64,000 nt of DNA from Arthrobacter sp. NicSoilC5 (GTDB lineage Bacteria > Actinomycetota > Actinomycetes > Actinomycetales > Micrococcaceae), in the NCBI RefSeq assembly GCF_019977395.1, contig NZ_AP024660.1, forward strand, positions 620,001-684,000, written 5' to 3'. This document shows positions 1 through 11,095 of the stretch, in pieces. A model generated the notes under the pieces. That model did no database searches. It was not told the origin of the DNA and was given only the letters and a program-made list of their open reading frames with translations. Each line of letters opens with the position of its first letter. The stretch's first letter is position 1. The position numbers and the translations under genes were made by a program.

Positions 1-501
1 GGCGGAAAGGGAGCCGCGGGAGGCTGCACTTCCAAACTGGTCCAGCGCCTCGCCGGTGAGCCGGAAGGTGGACCACCCGTCCATGGGGCGGGCACCAAGG
101 CGGCGGTAGAAATTGATGGAGGGCTCGTTCCAGTCCAGCACGCTCCATTCCACGCGCGCGTAGCCGTTCTCCACGGCGATGGCGGCAAGGTGCTGCAGCA
201 GGGCCTTGCCATGCCCCTCGCCCCGTGCTTCCGGGCTGACGTAAATGTCTTCCAGGTAGATCCCGTGGACGCCTTCCCAGGTGGAGTAGTTCAGGAACCA
301 CAGCGCAAAGCCCTGCACGCTGCCCGCCGCGTCCTCAGCCATGGCAGCGAAGATCCGCGGGTTGTCGCCGAAGAGGGCCTGCTCCAGCAATTCCGGTGTG
401 TTCCGGACGGCGTCGGGTTCCTTCTCGTAATGCGCCAGCTCGTGGATCATGCGGAGGATGGCGGGAACGTCGTGCCGGGTTGCGGGGCGGATTACACTCA
501 T
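1..501 (-). CDS. GNAT family N-acetyltransferase (SSAT/diamine acetyltransferase-like), 3' end outside window
   Basis: Reading starts at ATG 501 and stays open to base 1, giving 167 codons, so only the last few residues can be missing (the family is about 160-175 residues). The N-terminus (MSVIRPATRHDVPAILRMI) and the acetyl-CoA-binding region around residues 85-105 (IYLEDIYV, then RGEGHGKALL) are typical of GNAT folds. The stretch VEWSVLDWNEPSINFYRRLGA is typical of the spermidine/thialysine acetyltransferase branch. This predicts transfer of acetyl from acetyl-CoA to a primary amine; the substrate is inferred from family resemblance only. A TAAGCT box lies exactly 6 bases before the ATG, suggesting a leaderless mRNA. 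It follows the helicase gene on the same strand with 63 bases between them. Confidence 0.85.
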   Translation of the reverse strand, partial: MSVIRPATRHDVPAILRMIHELAHYEKEPDAVRNTPELLEQALFGDNPRIFAAMAEDAAGSVQGFALWFLNYSTWEGVHGIYLEDIYVSPEARGEGHGKALLQHLAAIAVENGYARVEWSVLDWNEPSINFYRRLGARPMDGWSTFRLTGEALDQFGSAASRGSLSA

Positions 502-507
502 TGTTCG

Positions 508-513
508 AGCTTA
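508..513 (-). promoter_or_regulatory. -10 box of a probable leaderless promoter for the acetyltransferase
   Basis: TAAGCT (minus strand) fits TANNNT and ends 6 bases before ATG 501, so the predicted transcript starts at or next to the start codon. Sequence pattern only. Confidence 0.5.
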
Positions 514-530
514 CCGCCGGGTCCGGCGGT
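513..530. terminator. short GC hairpin after the helicase gene
   Basis: ACCGCCGG and CCGGCGGT form an 8-base inverted repeat with a 2-base centre, 35-52 bases past the helicase stop codon. There is no T tract. It could be a weak terminator, but it also overlaps the upstream edge of the acetyltransferase promoter. Confidence 0.3.
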
Positions 531-564
531 ACCGCCGCAGGGCAAGCGAAGGGCCGGTCCGGGG

Positions 565-3102
565 CTAGAGCCGGTTCACATCCGTCACCCTCACCACGGC
601 CGTTCCGGTCGCGTCGGAGTCCGCCAGGTCCACCTCCGCCGAGATGCCCCAGTCGTGGTTGCCCGCCGGGTCGTCGAAGATCTGGCGGACCTTCCAGGTC
701 CCCGGTTCTTCGGTGATGATGAGCAGGCCGGGACCCCGCGCATCCGGTCCCGTCCCGATGTCGTCGTGTTCGTCGAAGTAGTCGTCCAGCGCATCTTCCC
801 AGCGCTCGGCACCCCAGCCGGAGCCGGCGTCGAGCTCTCCCAGCGCGGTGGCGTCCTCGTCGGCGAAAAGTTCCACGCGGCGGAACATCTCGTTGCGCAC
901 CATCACCCGGAACGCGCGGATGTTCGAGGTGAGCGACGGCGGCGGGGGCGGCGGCGCGTCGTGGGGGGTCGGCGCCGCACCGGACGTCAGCTCCTCCCAC
1001 TCGTCCAGCAGGCTGGAGTCCACCTGCCGGACCAGCTCACCCAGCCATGCAACAAGGTCTTCGAGGTCCTCACGGAGCATGTCCTGGGGAACGGTTTGGC
1101 GCAGCGCTTTGAAGGCATCCGCGAGGTACCGCAGCACGATGCCTTCGGACCTGGCCAGGCCGTAGAACTGGACGAATTCGCCAAAGTTCATGGCGCGCTC
1201 GTACATGTCGCGGACCACGGACTTGGGCGCGAGCTCAAAGTCGCCCACCCACGGTGCGGCCTTGCGGTACACCTCGAACGCTTCGCCCAGGATGTCGGCG
1301 AGCGGCTGGGGGTAGGTGACCTCGTCCAGCATGGCCATCCGCTGGTCATACTCGATGCCGTCGGCCTTCATGGCCGCCACTGCCTCGCCGCGGGCCTTCT
1401 TTTGCTGCGCCGACAGGATCTGCCGCGGTTTCTCCAGGGTAGCCTCGATGACGGACACCACGTCCAGGGCGTACGACGGCGACTCCGGGTCAAGGAGGTC
1501 CAGCGCGGCAAGTGCGAAGGGGGAGAGCGGCTGGTTCAGCGCGAAGTTGGCCTGCAGGTGCACGGTCAGGCGGACCGTGCGGCCATCCGGCCCCTGCTCC
1601 TCCGGCGGGATCCGCTCGATGACTTCGGCGGCGAGGAGTTCGCGGTAGATGCCCAGCGCCTTCTTCATGAGCCGCAGCTGGGAGGAGCGTGGCTCGTGGT
1701 TTTCGGTGAGCAGCCGCCTGGCCGCGGCGAAAGGGTCGCCGGGCCGTTCCATCAGGTTCATCAGCATGGCGTGCGTCACCGTGAAGCTTGACGTCAGGGG
1801 GTCGGGGACAGATTCCACCAGCCGCTTGAACGTGGGCTCACCCCAGGAAACAAAACCCTCGGGCGGCTTTTTCTTGACCACCTGGCGGAGTTTCTTCTGG
1901 TCGTCACCGAACTTGGCCGTGGCCTTCGCCATGGCCTTGACGTTCTCGACCACGTGCTCGGGTGCCTGCACCACCACCGTCCCGGCGGTGTCGTAGCCCG
2001 CCCTGCCGGCCCTGCCCGCAATCTGGTGGAACTCACGTGGGTTAAGCAGGCGGGTGCGGACGCCGTCGTATTTGCTCAGGGCGGTGAGCAGCACGGTGCG
2101 GATGGGGACGTTGATACCGACGCCCAGCGTGTCCGTCCCGCAGATCACCTTCAAAAGTCCCGCCTGGGCCAGCTGCTCCACCAGCCGGCGGTACTTGGGC
2201 AGCATGCCGGCGTGGTGTACGCCGATGCCGTGGCGCACCAGCCGGTTCAGCGTCTTGCCGAACCCGGCGGCGAACCGGAAATTGGCAATGAGCTCTGCGA
2301 TCCTGTCCTTTTCCTCCCGGGTGCACACGTTGATGCTCATCAGGTTCTGGGCTCGGTCGATCGCCTCAAGCTGGCTGAAGTGCACTACGTAGACCGGCAC
2401 CTGCCTGGTGGAGAGCAGTTCCTCCAGCGTCTCGTGGACCGGGGTCTGGTGGTAGTAGTAGTGCAGCGGAATGGGCCGCTCGGCAGAACTGACCGTGGTG
2501 GTGGGCCGGCCTGTCAGCGCCGTGAGCCCCTCCTCGAACCGGGTGACGTCGCCCAGGGTGGCGGACATCAGCAGGAACTGGGCCTGCGGAAGCTCCAGGA
2601 GCGGGACCTGCCATGCCCAGCCGCGCTGCGGGTCGGAGTAGAAATGGAACTCGTCCATGATCACTGCGCCGAGTTCGGCTGCAGCGCCCTCGCGCAATGC
2701 GATGTTGGCCAGGATCTCCGCGGTGCAGCAGATGATGGGTGCATCCTGGTTGACCCCGGAGTCACCGGTGATCATGCCCACGTTCTCCGCGCCGAAGATA
2801 TCGCAGAGCGCAAAGAACTTTTCGGACACCAGCGCCTTGATCGGGGCGGTGTAGTAGCTCCGCCGTCCCTGGGCCATGGCCTGGAAGTGCGCGGCGATCG
2901 CCACCAGCGACTTCCCGGACCCCGTTGGCGTGGCCAGGATGACGTTCGCGCCCGTTGCCAGCTCCATGATGGCCTCGTCCTGGGCCGGGTACAGCGACAG
3001 TCCACGGGTTTCCGTCCACTCCACGAACCGGGTGTAAAGGGTGTCGGGGTCGACGGCGGCGTTGGGGACGGACAGATCGTTCAGCTGGTCAACGAGTTTC
3101 AT
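565..3102 (-). CDS. DEAD/DEAH-box helicase with C-terminal DUF3516 domain
   Basis: Predicted 845-residue superfamily 2 RNA/DNA helicase. Visible motifs are Walker A TPTGSGKS (about residues 58-65), Walker B DEFH (about 150-153), SATLGD (motif III), and the second RecA domain with TDTLGVGINVP and QIAGRAGRAGYD (motif VI). The C-terminal half matches the actinobacterial DUF3516 helicases, which belong to the Ski2/Lhr-like group; their physiological role is poorly known. I chose ATG 3102 (MKLVDQLNDL) over the in-frame ATG at 3123 because a TAAGGT box (3111-3116) lies 8 bases before 3102 and would put the transcription start downstream of 3123. The gene is divergent from the methyltransferase gene with about 100 bases between starts. 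Confidence 0.9.
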   Translation of the reverse strand: MKLVDQLNDLSVPNAAVDPDTLYTRFVEWTETRGLSLYPAQDEAIMELATGANVILATPTGSGKSLVAIAAHFQAMAQGRRSYYTAPIKALVSEKFFALCDIFGAENVGMITGDSGVNQDAPIICCTAEILANIALREGAAAELGAVIMDEFHFYSDPQRGWAWQVPLLELPQAQFLLMSATLGDVTRFEEGLTALTGRPTTTVSSAERPIPLHYYYHQTPVHETLEELLSTRQVPVYVVHFSQLEAIDRAQNLMSINVCTREEKDRIAELIANFRFAAGFGKTLNRLVRHGIGVHHAGMLPKYRRLVEQLAQAGLLKVICGTDTLGVGINVPIRTVLLTALSKYDGVRTRLLNPREFHQIAGRAGRAGYDTAGTVVVQAPEHVVENVKAMAKATAKFGDDQKKLRQVVKKKPPEGFVSWGEPTFKRLVESVPDPLTSSFTVTHAMLMNLMERPGDPFAAARRLLTENHEPRSSQLRLMKKALGIYRELLAAEVIERIPPEEQGPDGRTVRLTVHLQANFALNQPLSPFALAALDLLDPESPSYALDVVSVIEATLEKPRQILSAQQKKARGEAVAAMKADGIEYDQRMAMLDEVTYPQPLADILGEAFEVYRKAAPWVGDFELAPKSVVRDMYERAMNFGEFVQFYGLARSEGIVLRYLADAFKALRQTVPQDMLREDLEDLVAWLGELVRQVDSSLLDEWEELTSGAAPTPHDAPPPPPPSLTSNIRAFRVMVRNEMFRRVELFADEDATALGELDAGSGWGAERWEDALDDYFDEHDDIGTGPDARGPGLLIITEEPGTWKVRQIFDDPAGNHDWGISAEVDLADSDATGTAVVRVTDVNRL

Positions 3103-3110
3103 TGACTTAA

Positions 3111-3116
3111 ACCTTA
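3111..3116 (-). promoter_or_regulatory. -10 box, probable leaderless promoter for the helicase
   Basis: TAAGGT (minus strand) with 8 bases to ATG 3102. It argues against the longer start at 3123, which would lie upstream of the transcription start. Confidence 0.45.
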
Positions 3117-3154
3117 GTGCCACGTTGCGGGCGGATCAGGCGCGCGGGCCGGGT

Positions 3155-3160
3155 TAGGCT
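3155..3160 (+). promoter_or_regulatory. -10 box for the methyltransferase gene
   Basis: TAGGCT fits TANNNT and would start transcription about 33 bases before ATG 3200; a TGGAGAAG ribosome-binding site follows. Confidence 0.35.
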
Positions 3161-3199
3161 ACGCCTGGCCGCCTTGCATGCCAGAACCTGGAGAAGATC

Positions 3200-3979
3200 A
3201 TGAAATGGGACCCCGCAAAGTACGTCAAATTCGATGACCACCGGAACAGGCCGTTCTTCGACCTGACTGGCCGGATCCATGCTGACCGCCCCGTGCGGGT
3301 GGTCGACCTTGGCTGCGGGCCGGGGAACCTGACAGCTGCCCTGGCCGAACGCTGGCCCGGAGCCCAGGTGGTTGGCCTGGATTCCTCCGCGGAGATGTTG
3401 GCAAAGGCCGCCCCGCTGGCGCAGGCTGTCCCCGCCCTGAGGTTCGACCGTGCCGACATCGCCGAATGGATGCCCACCGGGGAGACGGACGTCGTGGTGA
3501 GCAACGCAGCCCTGCAGTGGGTCCCCGGCCACCAGGACCTGATGCGCAGGTGGCTGAAGGCCCTCCGCCCGGGATCCTGGTTCGCCATGCAGGTGCCGGG
3601 CAACTTCAACGCCCCCTCGCATTCCCTGATGCGGGAACTCGCGGCGTCCGGCCGTTGGGCGGCCAGGCTTGGCGGCGTGCTCCGCGGCGGGGAGTCGGTG
3701 GGGGAGCCCGCGGACTACCTGGGCATCCTGCTCGACGCCGGCTGCGCGGCGGATGCGTGGGAAACGAGCTACCAGCAGGTCCTGCAGGGGCCGGACCCCG
3801 TGCTCGAGTGGGTCCGCGGCACGGCACTGCGTCCGGTTATGGCGGTCCTCGGCGAGGACGACGCCAGGCATTTCGAGGAGGAGTACGCAGCCGCCCTGCG
3901 GGCGGCCTACCCCCAGGGGGCGCACGGCACCGTTTATCCGTTCCGGCGGATCTTTGCCGTCGGCCGCAAGGAGGAATAG
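3200..3979 (+). CDS. tam: trans-aconitate 2-methyltransferase
   Basis: A 259-residue class I SAM-dependent methyltransferase, the usual length for Tam. The N-terminus MKWDPAKYVKFDDHRNRPF is characteristic of Tam proteins. The SAM-binding glycine motif VVDLGCGPGNLT is at about residues 34-45, and the post-motif NAALQWVPGH follows near residues 103-112. Tam methylates trans-aconitate, the spontaneous isomer of the TCA intermediate cis-aconitate, which inhibits aconitase. The start has a good ribosome-binding site (GGAGAAG, about 6 bases upstream). It is a single gene, divergent from the helicase. Confidence 0.92.
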   Translation: MKWDPAKYVKFDDHRNRPFFDLTGRIHADRPVRVVDLGCGPGNLTAALAERWPGAQVVGLDSSAEMLAKAAPLAQAVPALRFDRADIAEWMPTGETDVVVSNAALQWVPGHQDLMRRWLKALRPGSWFAMQVPGNFNAPSHSLMRELAASGRWAARLGGVLRGGESVGEPADYLGILLDAGCAADAWETSYQQVLQGPDPVLEWVRGTALRPVMAVLGEDDARHFEEEYAAALRAAYPQGAHGTVYPFRRIFAVGRKEE

Positions 3980-4006
3980 GGGCCGGGACGCCATGTTTTC
4001 CAGCGC

Positions 4007-4021
4007 GTCACACGGCGTGAC
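4007..4021. promoter_or_regulatory. inverted repeat GTCAC-N5-GTGAC upstream of the ABC exporter operon
   Basis: A perfect 5-base inverted repeat with 5-base spacer lies at the expected -35 position of the TACAAT promoter. It is a possible operator for the YtrA-like repressor encoded at the end of the operon. The arms are short, so chance is a real alternative. Confidence 0.3.
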
Positions 4022-4043
4022 AGCGCCCGAAAGTGATCTGGCT

Positions 4044-4049
4044 TACAAT
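4044..4049 (+). promoter_or_regulatory. -10 box for the ABC exporter operon
   Basis: TACAAT, a near-consensus -10 hexamer, about 68 bases before the TTG start at 4117. Confidence 0.45.
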
Positions 4050-4116
4050 GGCCACTGTGCTTCAGGGGTCAAGCCGCTGGCCCCCTCTTCGGCCGTAGGC
4101 ATCTGCAGGGGGTATT

Positions 4117-5859
4117 TTGCTGGTCGGACTCTTAAAGCGGCAGCTTGCCGGCAAACACGCGCAGTTGTGGGCGATCGTTGTGCTCCAGCTGGTCCAGGCG
4201 GGGGCGAACCTGTTGCTGCCCACCGTGAACGCGGCCATTATCGATGACGGGATCGTGGCGGGCGAGCCCGGCGTGATCTCACGGCTCGGCATGCTCATGG
4301 CCGCCATTGCCGTGGTCCAGGCAGCGTCCGCCATCGCGGCGGGCTACCTCGGCGCCGTCGTTGCCATGAGTATCGGGCACCGCCTGCGGGCGGAGGTGTT
4401 CAGCCGGATCCAGACGCTGTCCTCCCAGGACGTGGCCCTGTTCGGAACCCAAAGCCTGACCACCCGCGCCACGAACGATGTCCAGCAGATCCAGGCGTTC
4501 GCCCTGCTGGTTTTCACCATGCTCTTCGCAGGCCCGGCCATGGGCATCGGCGGGATAGTGCTGGCTGTCCAGCAGGACGTGGTGCTGTCCGTCGTCGTCA
4601 TCGTCATCGTGCCCCTGCTGCTGCTGATCATGTACCTGATCGTCCGCCGGCTCATTCCGCTCTACCGGGAGGGCCAGGAACTGCTGGACCGGTCCGGGGG
4701 AATCCTGCGCGAACAGATCATCGGTGTGGATGTGATCCGTGCCTTTGTCCGCCAGGGCCATGAAGGGCGGCGTTTCGCGGCGGTCAACGCCCGCCTGACC
4801 GCCAACAACCTCCGGTCGGCGCTCCTGGTCGCCGGGATGCTGCCAATGATCATGCTGGTGGTCAACACCAGTTCGGTTGCCGTGGTGTGGTTCGGCGGCC
4901 ACCGCATCCAGTCGGGACTCATGAACCTTGGAGCGCTCACGGCCTTCATCGCCTACATCATGCAGATCCTGCTGGCAATCATGATGTCCATGTATGTGCT
5001 GATGACGGCGCCGCGGGCCGCCGTCTGCGCCGAACGTATCCAGGCCGTGCTGGACACCGAGCCCTCCGTCAGCAGCCCGGCCGGCCCGCAGCAGTTCCAG
5101 CCGGACCTTTCGCAGCCGGCAACCCTGGCCTTCCACGGCGTTGGCTTCTCCTACCCGGGAGCAGAGGCTCCCGTGCTTGCGGACATCAGCTTTACCGCCA
5201 CTCCCGGTACCACCACCGCAATCGTGGGCGCGACCGGGAGCGGCAAGACCACGCTGCTGAACCTGATTCCACGGTTCCTCGACCCCACAAAAGGCCGCAT
5301 CTCCCTGGCCGGCCATGACATCAGGGACGTGCCCCTGGACCAGCTGCGTGCAGCGATGGCCATCGTGCCCCAGCATTCCCACCTGTTCACCGGCACCATC
5401 GCCGACAACCTGCGGATGGCCGCGCCCGGGGCCACGGACGGGGAACTTTGGGCGGCCCTGGAAACGGCGCAGACCATGCGGTTCATGGGTGACCTCCCGC
5501 TGGGGCTTGCCACCCCCGTAGGCCAGGGAGGCGCCAGCCTGTCAGGCGGGCAGCGGCAAAGGCTGTGCATCGCCAGGGCGCTGTTGCGCAAGGCACCCCT
5601 CTACCTTTTTGACGACAGCTTCTCCGCCCTCGACTACGACACGGACACCAGGCTGCGGCAGGCCCTGGGGCAGGCGCTCGCCGCCGCGACGGTGGTCATC
5701 GTGGCCGAGCGCATTTCAGCCGTGGAGGACGCGGACCTGATCCTGGTGCTCGACGACGGCCGCCTCGTTGCGCAGGGAACGCACCGGGAGTTGCTGGAAA
5801 CGTCCGCCACCTACCGCGAGATTGCCGAATCCCAGCTGGCGCTGGACGGCACGCTGTGA
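4117..5859 (+). CDS. ABC exporter half-transporter with a degenerate nucleotide site
   Basis: A 580-residue half-transporter: six predicted membrane helices in about residues 15-300, then a nucleotide-binding domain with Walker A GATGSGKTT (about 371-379) and signature LSGGQRQRL. Two catalytic positions depart from consensus: the Walker B region reads LFDDSFSALD, with Asp (D500) where the catalytic Glu is expected, and the switch region reads VAERIS, with Glu (E531) where His is expected. This is the pattern of the non-hydrolysing partner in heterodimeric exporters such as TM287/288 and BmrCD. The start is TTG 4117, with CAGGGGG 5-10 bases upstream. The stop overlaps the GTG of the partner gene by 4 bases, implying coupled translation. 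The substrate is unknown. Confidence 0.88.
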   Translation: MLVGLLKRQLAGKHAQLWAIVVLQLVQAGANLLLPTVNAAIIDDGIVAGEPGVISRLGMLMAAIAVVQAASAIAAGYLGAVVAMSIGHRLRAEVFSRIQTLSSQDVALFGTQSLTTRATNDVQQIQAFALLVFTMLFAGPAMGIGGIVLAVQQDVVLSVVVIVIVPLLLLIMYLIVRRLIPLYREGQELLDRSGGILREQIIGVDVIRAFVRQGHEGRRFAAVNARLTANNLRSALLVAGMLPMIMLVVNTSSVAVVWFGGHRIQSGLMNLGALTAFIAYIMQILLAIMMSMYVLMTAPRAAVCAERIQAVLDTEPSVSSPAGPQQFQPDLSQPATLAFHGVGFSYPGAEAPVLADISFTATPGTTTAIVGATGSGKTTLLNLIPRFLDPTKGRISLAGHDIRDVPLDQLRAAMAIVPQHSHLFTGTIADNLRMAAPGATDGELWAALETAQTMRFMGDLPLGLATPVGQGGASLSGGQRQRLCIARALLRKAPLYLFDDSFSALDYDTDTRLRQALGQALAAATVVIVAERISAVEDADLILVLDDGRLVAQGTHRELLETSATYREIAESQLALDGTL

Positions 5860-7667
5860 CCGCAGGGAAAGAAGCCGGGGAAACGGCGTACAGGTTCTGG
5901 CCGACGGCCGGCAGGCTCCTGGGCCTCCTGCGCCCCTTCCGGCTCCAGATGCTCGGAGCCGTGGGATCCACCTGTGCCTTTGCCGTCCTCAACGTCGCGG
6001 CACCCAAGTACCTCGGTGATGCCACCGACGAGGTGGTGGAGGGCGTCCTCCAGGGCAGCCTGGACCAACGCCTCGGAGTCCTCCTGGCAGCGGTGGCCAT
6101 GATGTACGTCTTCGCTTCCCTGTTCAACTGGGTCCAGGGCGCGTTGACCGCCCGGGCCGTGCAGGGACTCATGTACGGCCTGCGCGCGTCGGTGGAGGAC
6201 AAGCTGCACCGGCTGCCCTCCACCTACTTCCGCGAACGCTCCCGCGGTGACGTGCTGAGCCGTGCCACCAACGACATCGACAACATCGCCCAGGCCCTGA
6301 ACCAGGTCCTGACCCAGCTCATCGTGTCGGTCCTGATGCTGTGCGGCTCGCTGGCCATGATGCTGTGGATCTCACCGCTGCTCGCGGCCATCGCCATTGC
6401 CACCGTCCCCGTCTCCACATTGATCACCGTCCTGGTGGCCAGGCGGTCCCAGGAGCATTTCGCCCGGCAGTGGAAAGAGACCGGGGAACTGAACAGCCAC
6501 GTGGAGGAATTCATCAGTGGCCACGAAGTCATCAAGGCTTTTGGCCGGCAGGAACAGGCGGCGGACGTCTTTACCCGCAGCAACGGACGCCTGGCGCGGG
6601 CGGCAGCCAAGGCCCAGTACTCAGCCGGGGTGGTCCAGCCACTGATGGTGCTGATGTCCAACCTCAACTACATCGCGGTTGCCGTGGTGGGGGCCCTGCA
6701 GGTCATCGCGGGCGCCATGACCATCGGGGGAGTCCAGGCCTTCATCCAGTTCAGCCGGCTGTTCACCCAGCCGGTGGGCCAGATAGGCGGGCTGTTGAAC
6801 GTCATGCAGTCCTGCGCGGCGTCGGCCGCCAGGGTATTCGTGCTCCTGGACGCCGGCGAAGACCCGCCGGAGCCGGGCGGGCAGGGCGCCGCCATGCCGG
6901 CAGGCGGCCGCATCACCTTCCATGACGTCACCTTCGGCTACCCCGGATCCGTGCCCGCCGTCCGCAACCTCACCTTCACCGTGGAGCCAGGGCAGGCTGT
7001 CGCCATCGTGGGACACACGGGCGCAGGCAAGAGCACCGTGGTGAATCTCCTCATGCGGTTCCTGGAACCCTCATCCGGCGTGATCACCATGGGCGGGCAG
7101 GACATTGCGGCAATTCCCCGGAACCAGTTGCGGGCGCAGTTCGGTGTGGTCCTCCAGGATTCCTGGCTCTTCGACGGCAGCATCCGCGAAAACATCGCCT
7201 ACGGCCTGCCGGGCGCGCCGGATGCTGCCATCGTCGCCGCCGCGGAGGCCACCCACGCGGACCGCTTCATCAGGTCGCTGCCGCACGGATACGGCACGGT
7301 GCTGGAAAACGGCGGGGAACCGCTCAGCCAGGGCCAGCGGCAACTGCTCACCATCGCCAGGGCGCAGCTTGCCGGGCGGGCCGTCCTGGTCCTGGATGAA
7401 GCAACCAGTTCCGTGGACTCCAGGACAGAACTGCTCATCCGCCAGGCGATGCAGAGGCTCCGCCACGGACGGACGAGCTTCATGATCGCCCACCGTTTGT
7501 CCACTATCCGCAACGCTGATCTAATTCTCGTCATGGACCACGGACGCATCGTCGAGCAGGGTACGCACGCAAGCCTGCTTGCCGCCAACAGTTACTACGC
7601 CAAGCTGTACAACGCCCAGTTCGCCGAACGGGACGGCAGGGCAGAGGTCCTGGAGGGCGGCCTGTGA
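5856..7667 (+). CDS. ABC exporter half-transporter with canonical ATPase residues
   Basis: A 603-residue half-transporter, partner of the preceding gene. Membrane domain in about residues 20-330, nucleotide-binding domain after about 350. Walker A GHTGAGKST (386-394), signature LSQGQ (490-494, the common variant of LSGGQ), Walker B LDEATSSVD with the catalytic Glu at 515, and switch His at 546 in IAHRLST are all present. Paired with the degenerate partner it should form a heterodimer with one hydrolytic site. GTGA overlap at the start and again at the end link all three genes in one operon. Multidrug or peptide export is plausible, but nothing here shows the substrate. Confidence 0.9.
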   Translation: MTAGKEAGETAYRFWPTAGRLLGLLRPFRLQMLGAVGSTCAFAVLNVAAPKYLGDATDEVVEGVLQGSLDQRLGVLLAAVAMMYVFASLFNWVQGALTARAVQGLMYGLRASVEDKLHRLPSTYFRERSRGDVLSRATNDIDNIAQALNQVLTQLIVSVLMLCGSLAMMLWISPLLAAIAIATVPVSTLITVLVARRSQEHFARQWKETGELNSHVEEFISGHEVIKAFGRQEQAADVFTRSNGRLARAAAKAQYSAGVVQPLMVLMSNLNYIAVAVVGALQVIAGAMTIGGVQAFIQFSRLFTQPVGQIGGLLNVMQSCAASAARVFVLLDAGEDPPEPGGQGAAMPAGGRITFHDVTFGYPGSVPAVRNLTFTVEPGQAVAIVGHTGAGKSTVVNLLMRFLEPSSGVITMGGQDIAAIPRNQLRAQFGVVLQDSWLFDGSIRENIAYGLPGAPDAAIVAAAEATHADRFIRSLPHGYGTVLENGGEPLSQGQRQLLTIARAQLAGRAVLVLDEATSSVDSRTELLIRQAMQRLRHGRTSFMIAHRLSTIRNADLILVMDHGRIVEQGTHASLLAANSYYAKLYNAQFAERDGRAEVLEGGL

Positions 7668-8044
7668 GCGCTGCAGGAGAGTTTCCCGGTTCCTGGCGCC
7701 CCAATCCTGCCAGCAGTGTGGCGCTGTTCGAACAGCTGCGGCTCCAGGTCATCCATCTGGCGGACAACGGCGCACTGGCGCCAGGCACCCGGCTCCCTGC
7801 GGTGCGGGCCCTTGCAGAGAAACTCGACGTCGCTCCGCACACCGTGGCAAGGGCGTACAAGGAACTGGAGGCGGCGGGCATCGTTGCCACCCGGGGACGC
7901 AACGGGACCGTGGTCTCGGCACGCGACGAAAGGCTGGGAGGCCTGTCCGAGGCCGCTGCCGCCTATGCCGCGGTCGCCAAATCCCAGGGCGCCAGCTTCG
8001 CCGAGGCCGTGAAGATCCTCGCTGCCGCCTACGATGTTCCCTGA
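7664..8044 (+). CDS. GntR-family regulator, YtrA-type (short effector-less form)
   Basis: A 126-residue protein with an N-terminal winged helix: the segment SVALFEQLRLQVIHLADNGAL, then GTRLPAVRALAEKLDVAPHTVARAYKELE, is the GntR DNA-binding domain. Only about 45 residues follow, too few for a ligand domain such as FCD or UTRA, which places it in the YtrA group. Members of that group usually sit in operons with ABC transporters and repress them. Here it is the last gene of the exporter operon with a 4-base GTGA overlap, so autoregulation of the operon is the simplest inference. Confidence 0.85.
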   Translation: MSAAGEFPGSWRPNPASSVALFEQLRLQVIHLADNGALAPGTRLPAVRALAEKLDVAPHTVARAYKELEAAGIVATRGRNGTVVSARDERLGGLSEAAAAYAAVAKSQGASFAEAVKILAAAYDVP

Positions 8045-8062
8045 GGGCGGAACCGTCGGTGT

Positions 8063-8078
8063 TCGAAAAAGTTTTCGA
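8063..8078. promoter_or_regulatory. SOS box (LexA site) upstream of uvrA
   Basis: TCGAAA-AAGT-TTTCGA is a perfect inverted repeat with the 6-4-6 geometry of the actinobacterial LexA box TCGAAC-N4-GTTCGA, differing only in the innermost base of each arm. It ends one base before the uvrA -10 box, a position where LexA would block RNA polymerase. uvrA is a classic SOS gene. Confidence 0.7.
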
Positions 8079-8079
8079 T

Positions 8080-8085
8080 TAGCAT
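8080..8085 (+). promoter_or_regulatory. -10 box of a probable leaderless promoter for uvrA
   Basis: TAGCAT fits TANNNT and is followed by exactly 6 bases and then GTG 8092. There is no ribosome-binding site. Confidence 0.55.
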
Positions 8086-8091
8086 TATGGG

Positions 8092-11016
<2,925 letters not shown>

Positions 11017-11049
11017 CCGACGGAAACTGCACGGAAGTATTCCTGGAAG

Positions 11050-11072
11050 GGAATGCGAGTTTCAGGCATTCC
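11050..11072. terminator. hairpin after uvrA
   Basis: GGAATGC and GCATTCC pair as a 7-base stem with a 9-base loop, 34 bases past the uvrA stop. A second short pairing (ATTCC 11039-11043 with GGAAT 11050-11054) competes with it. No T tract follows, so its role as terminator is uncertain. Confidence 0.3.
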
Positions 11073-11095
11073 TGCTGTCGTGAGAAACTAACCCG

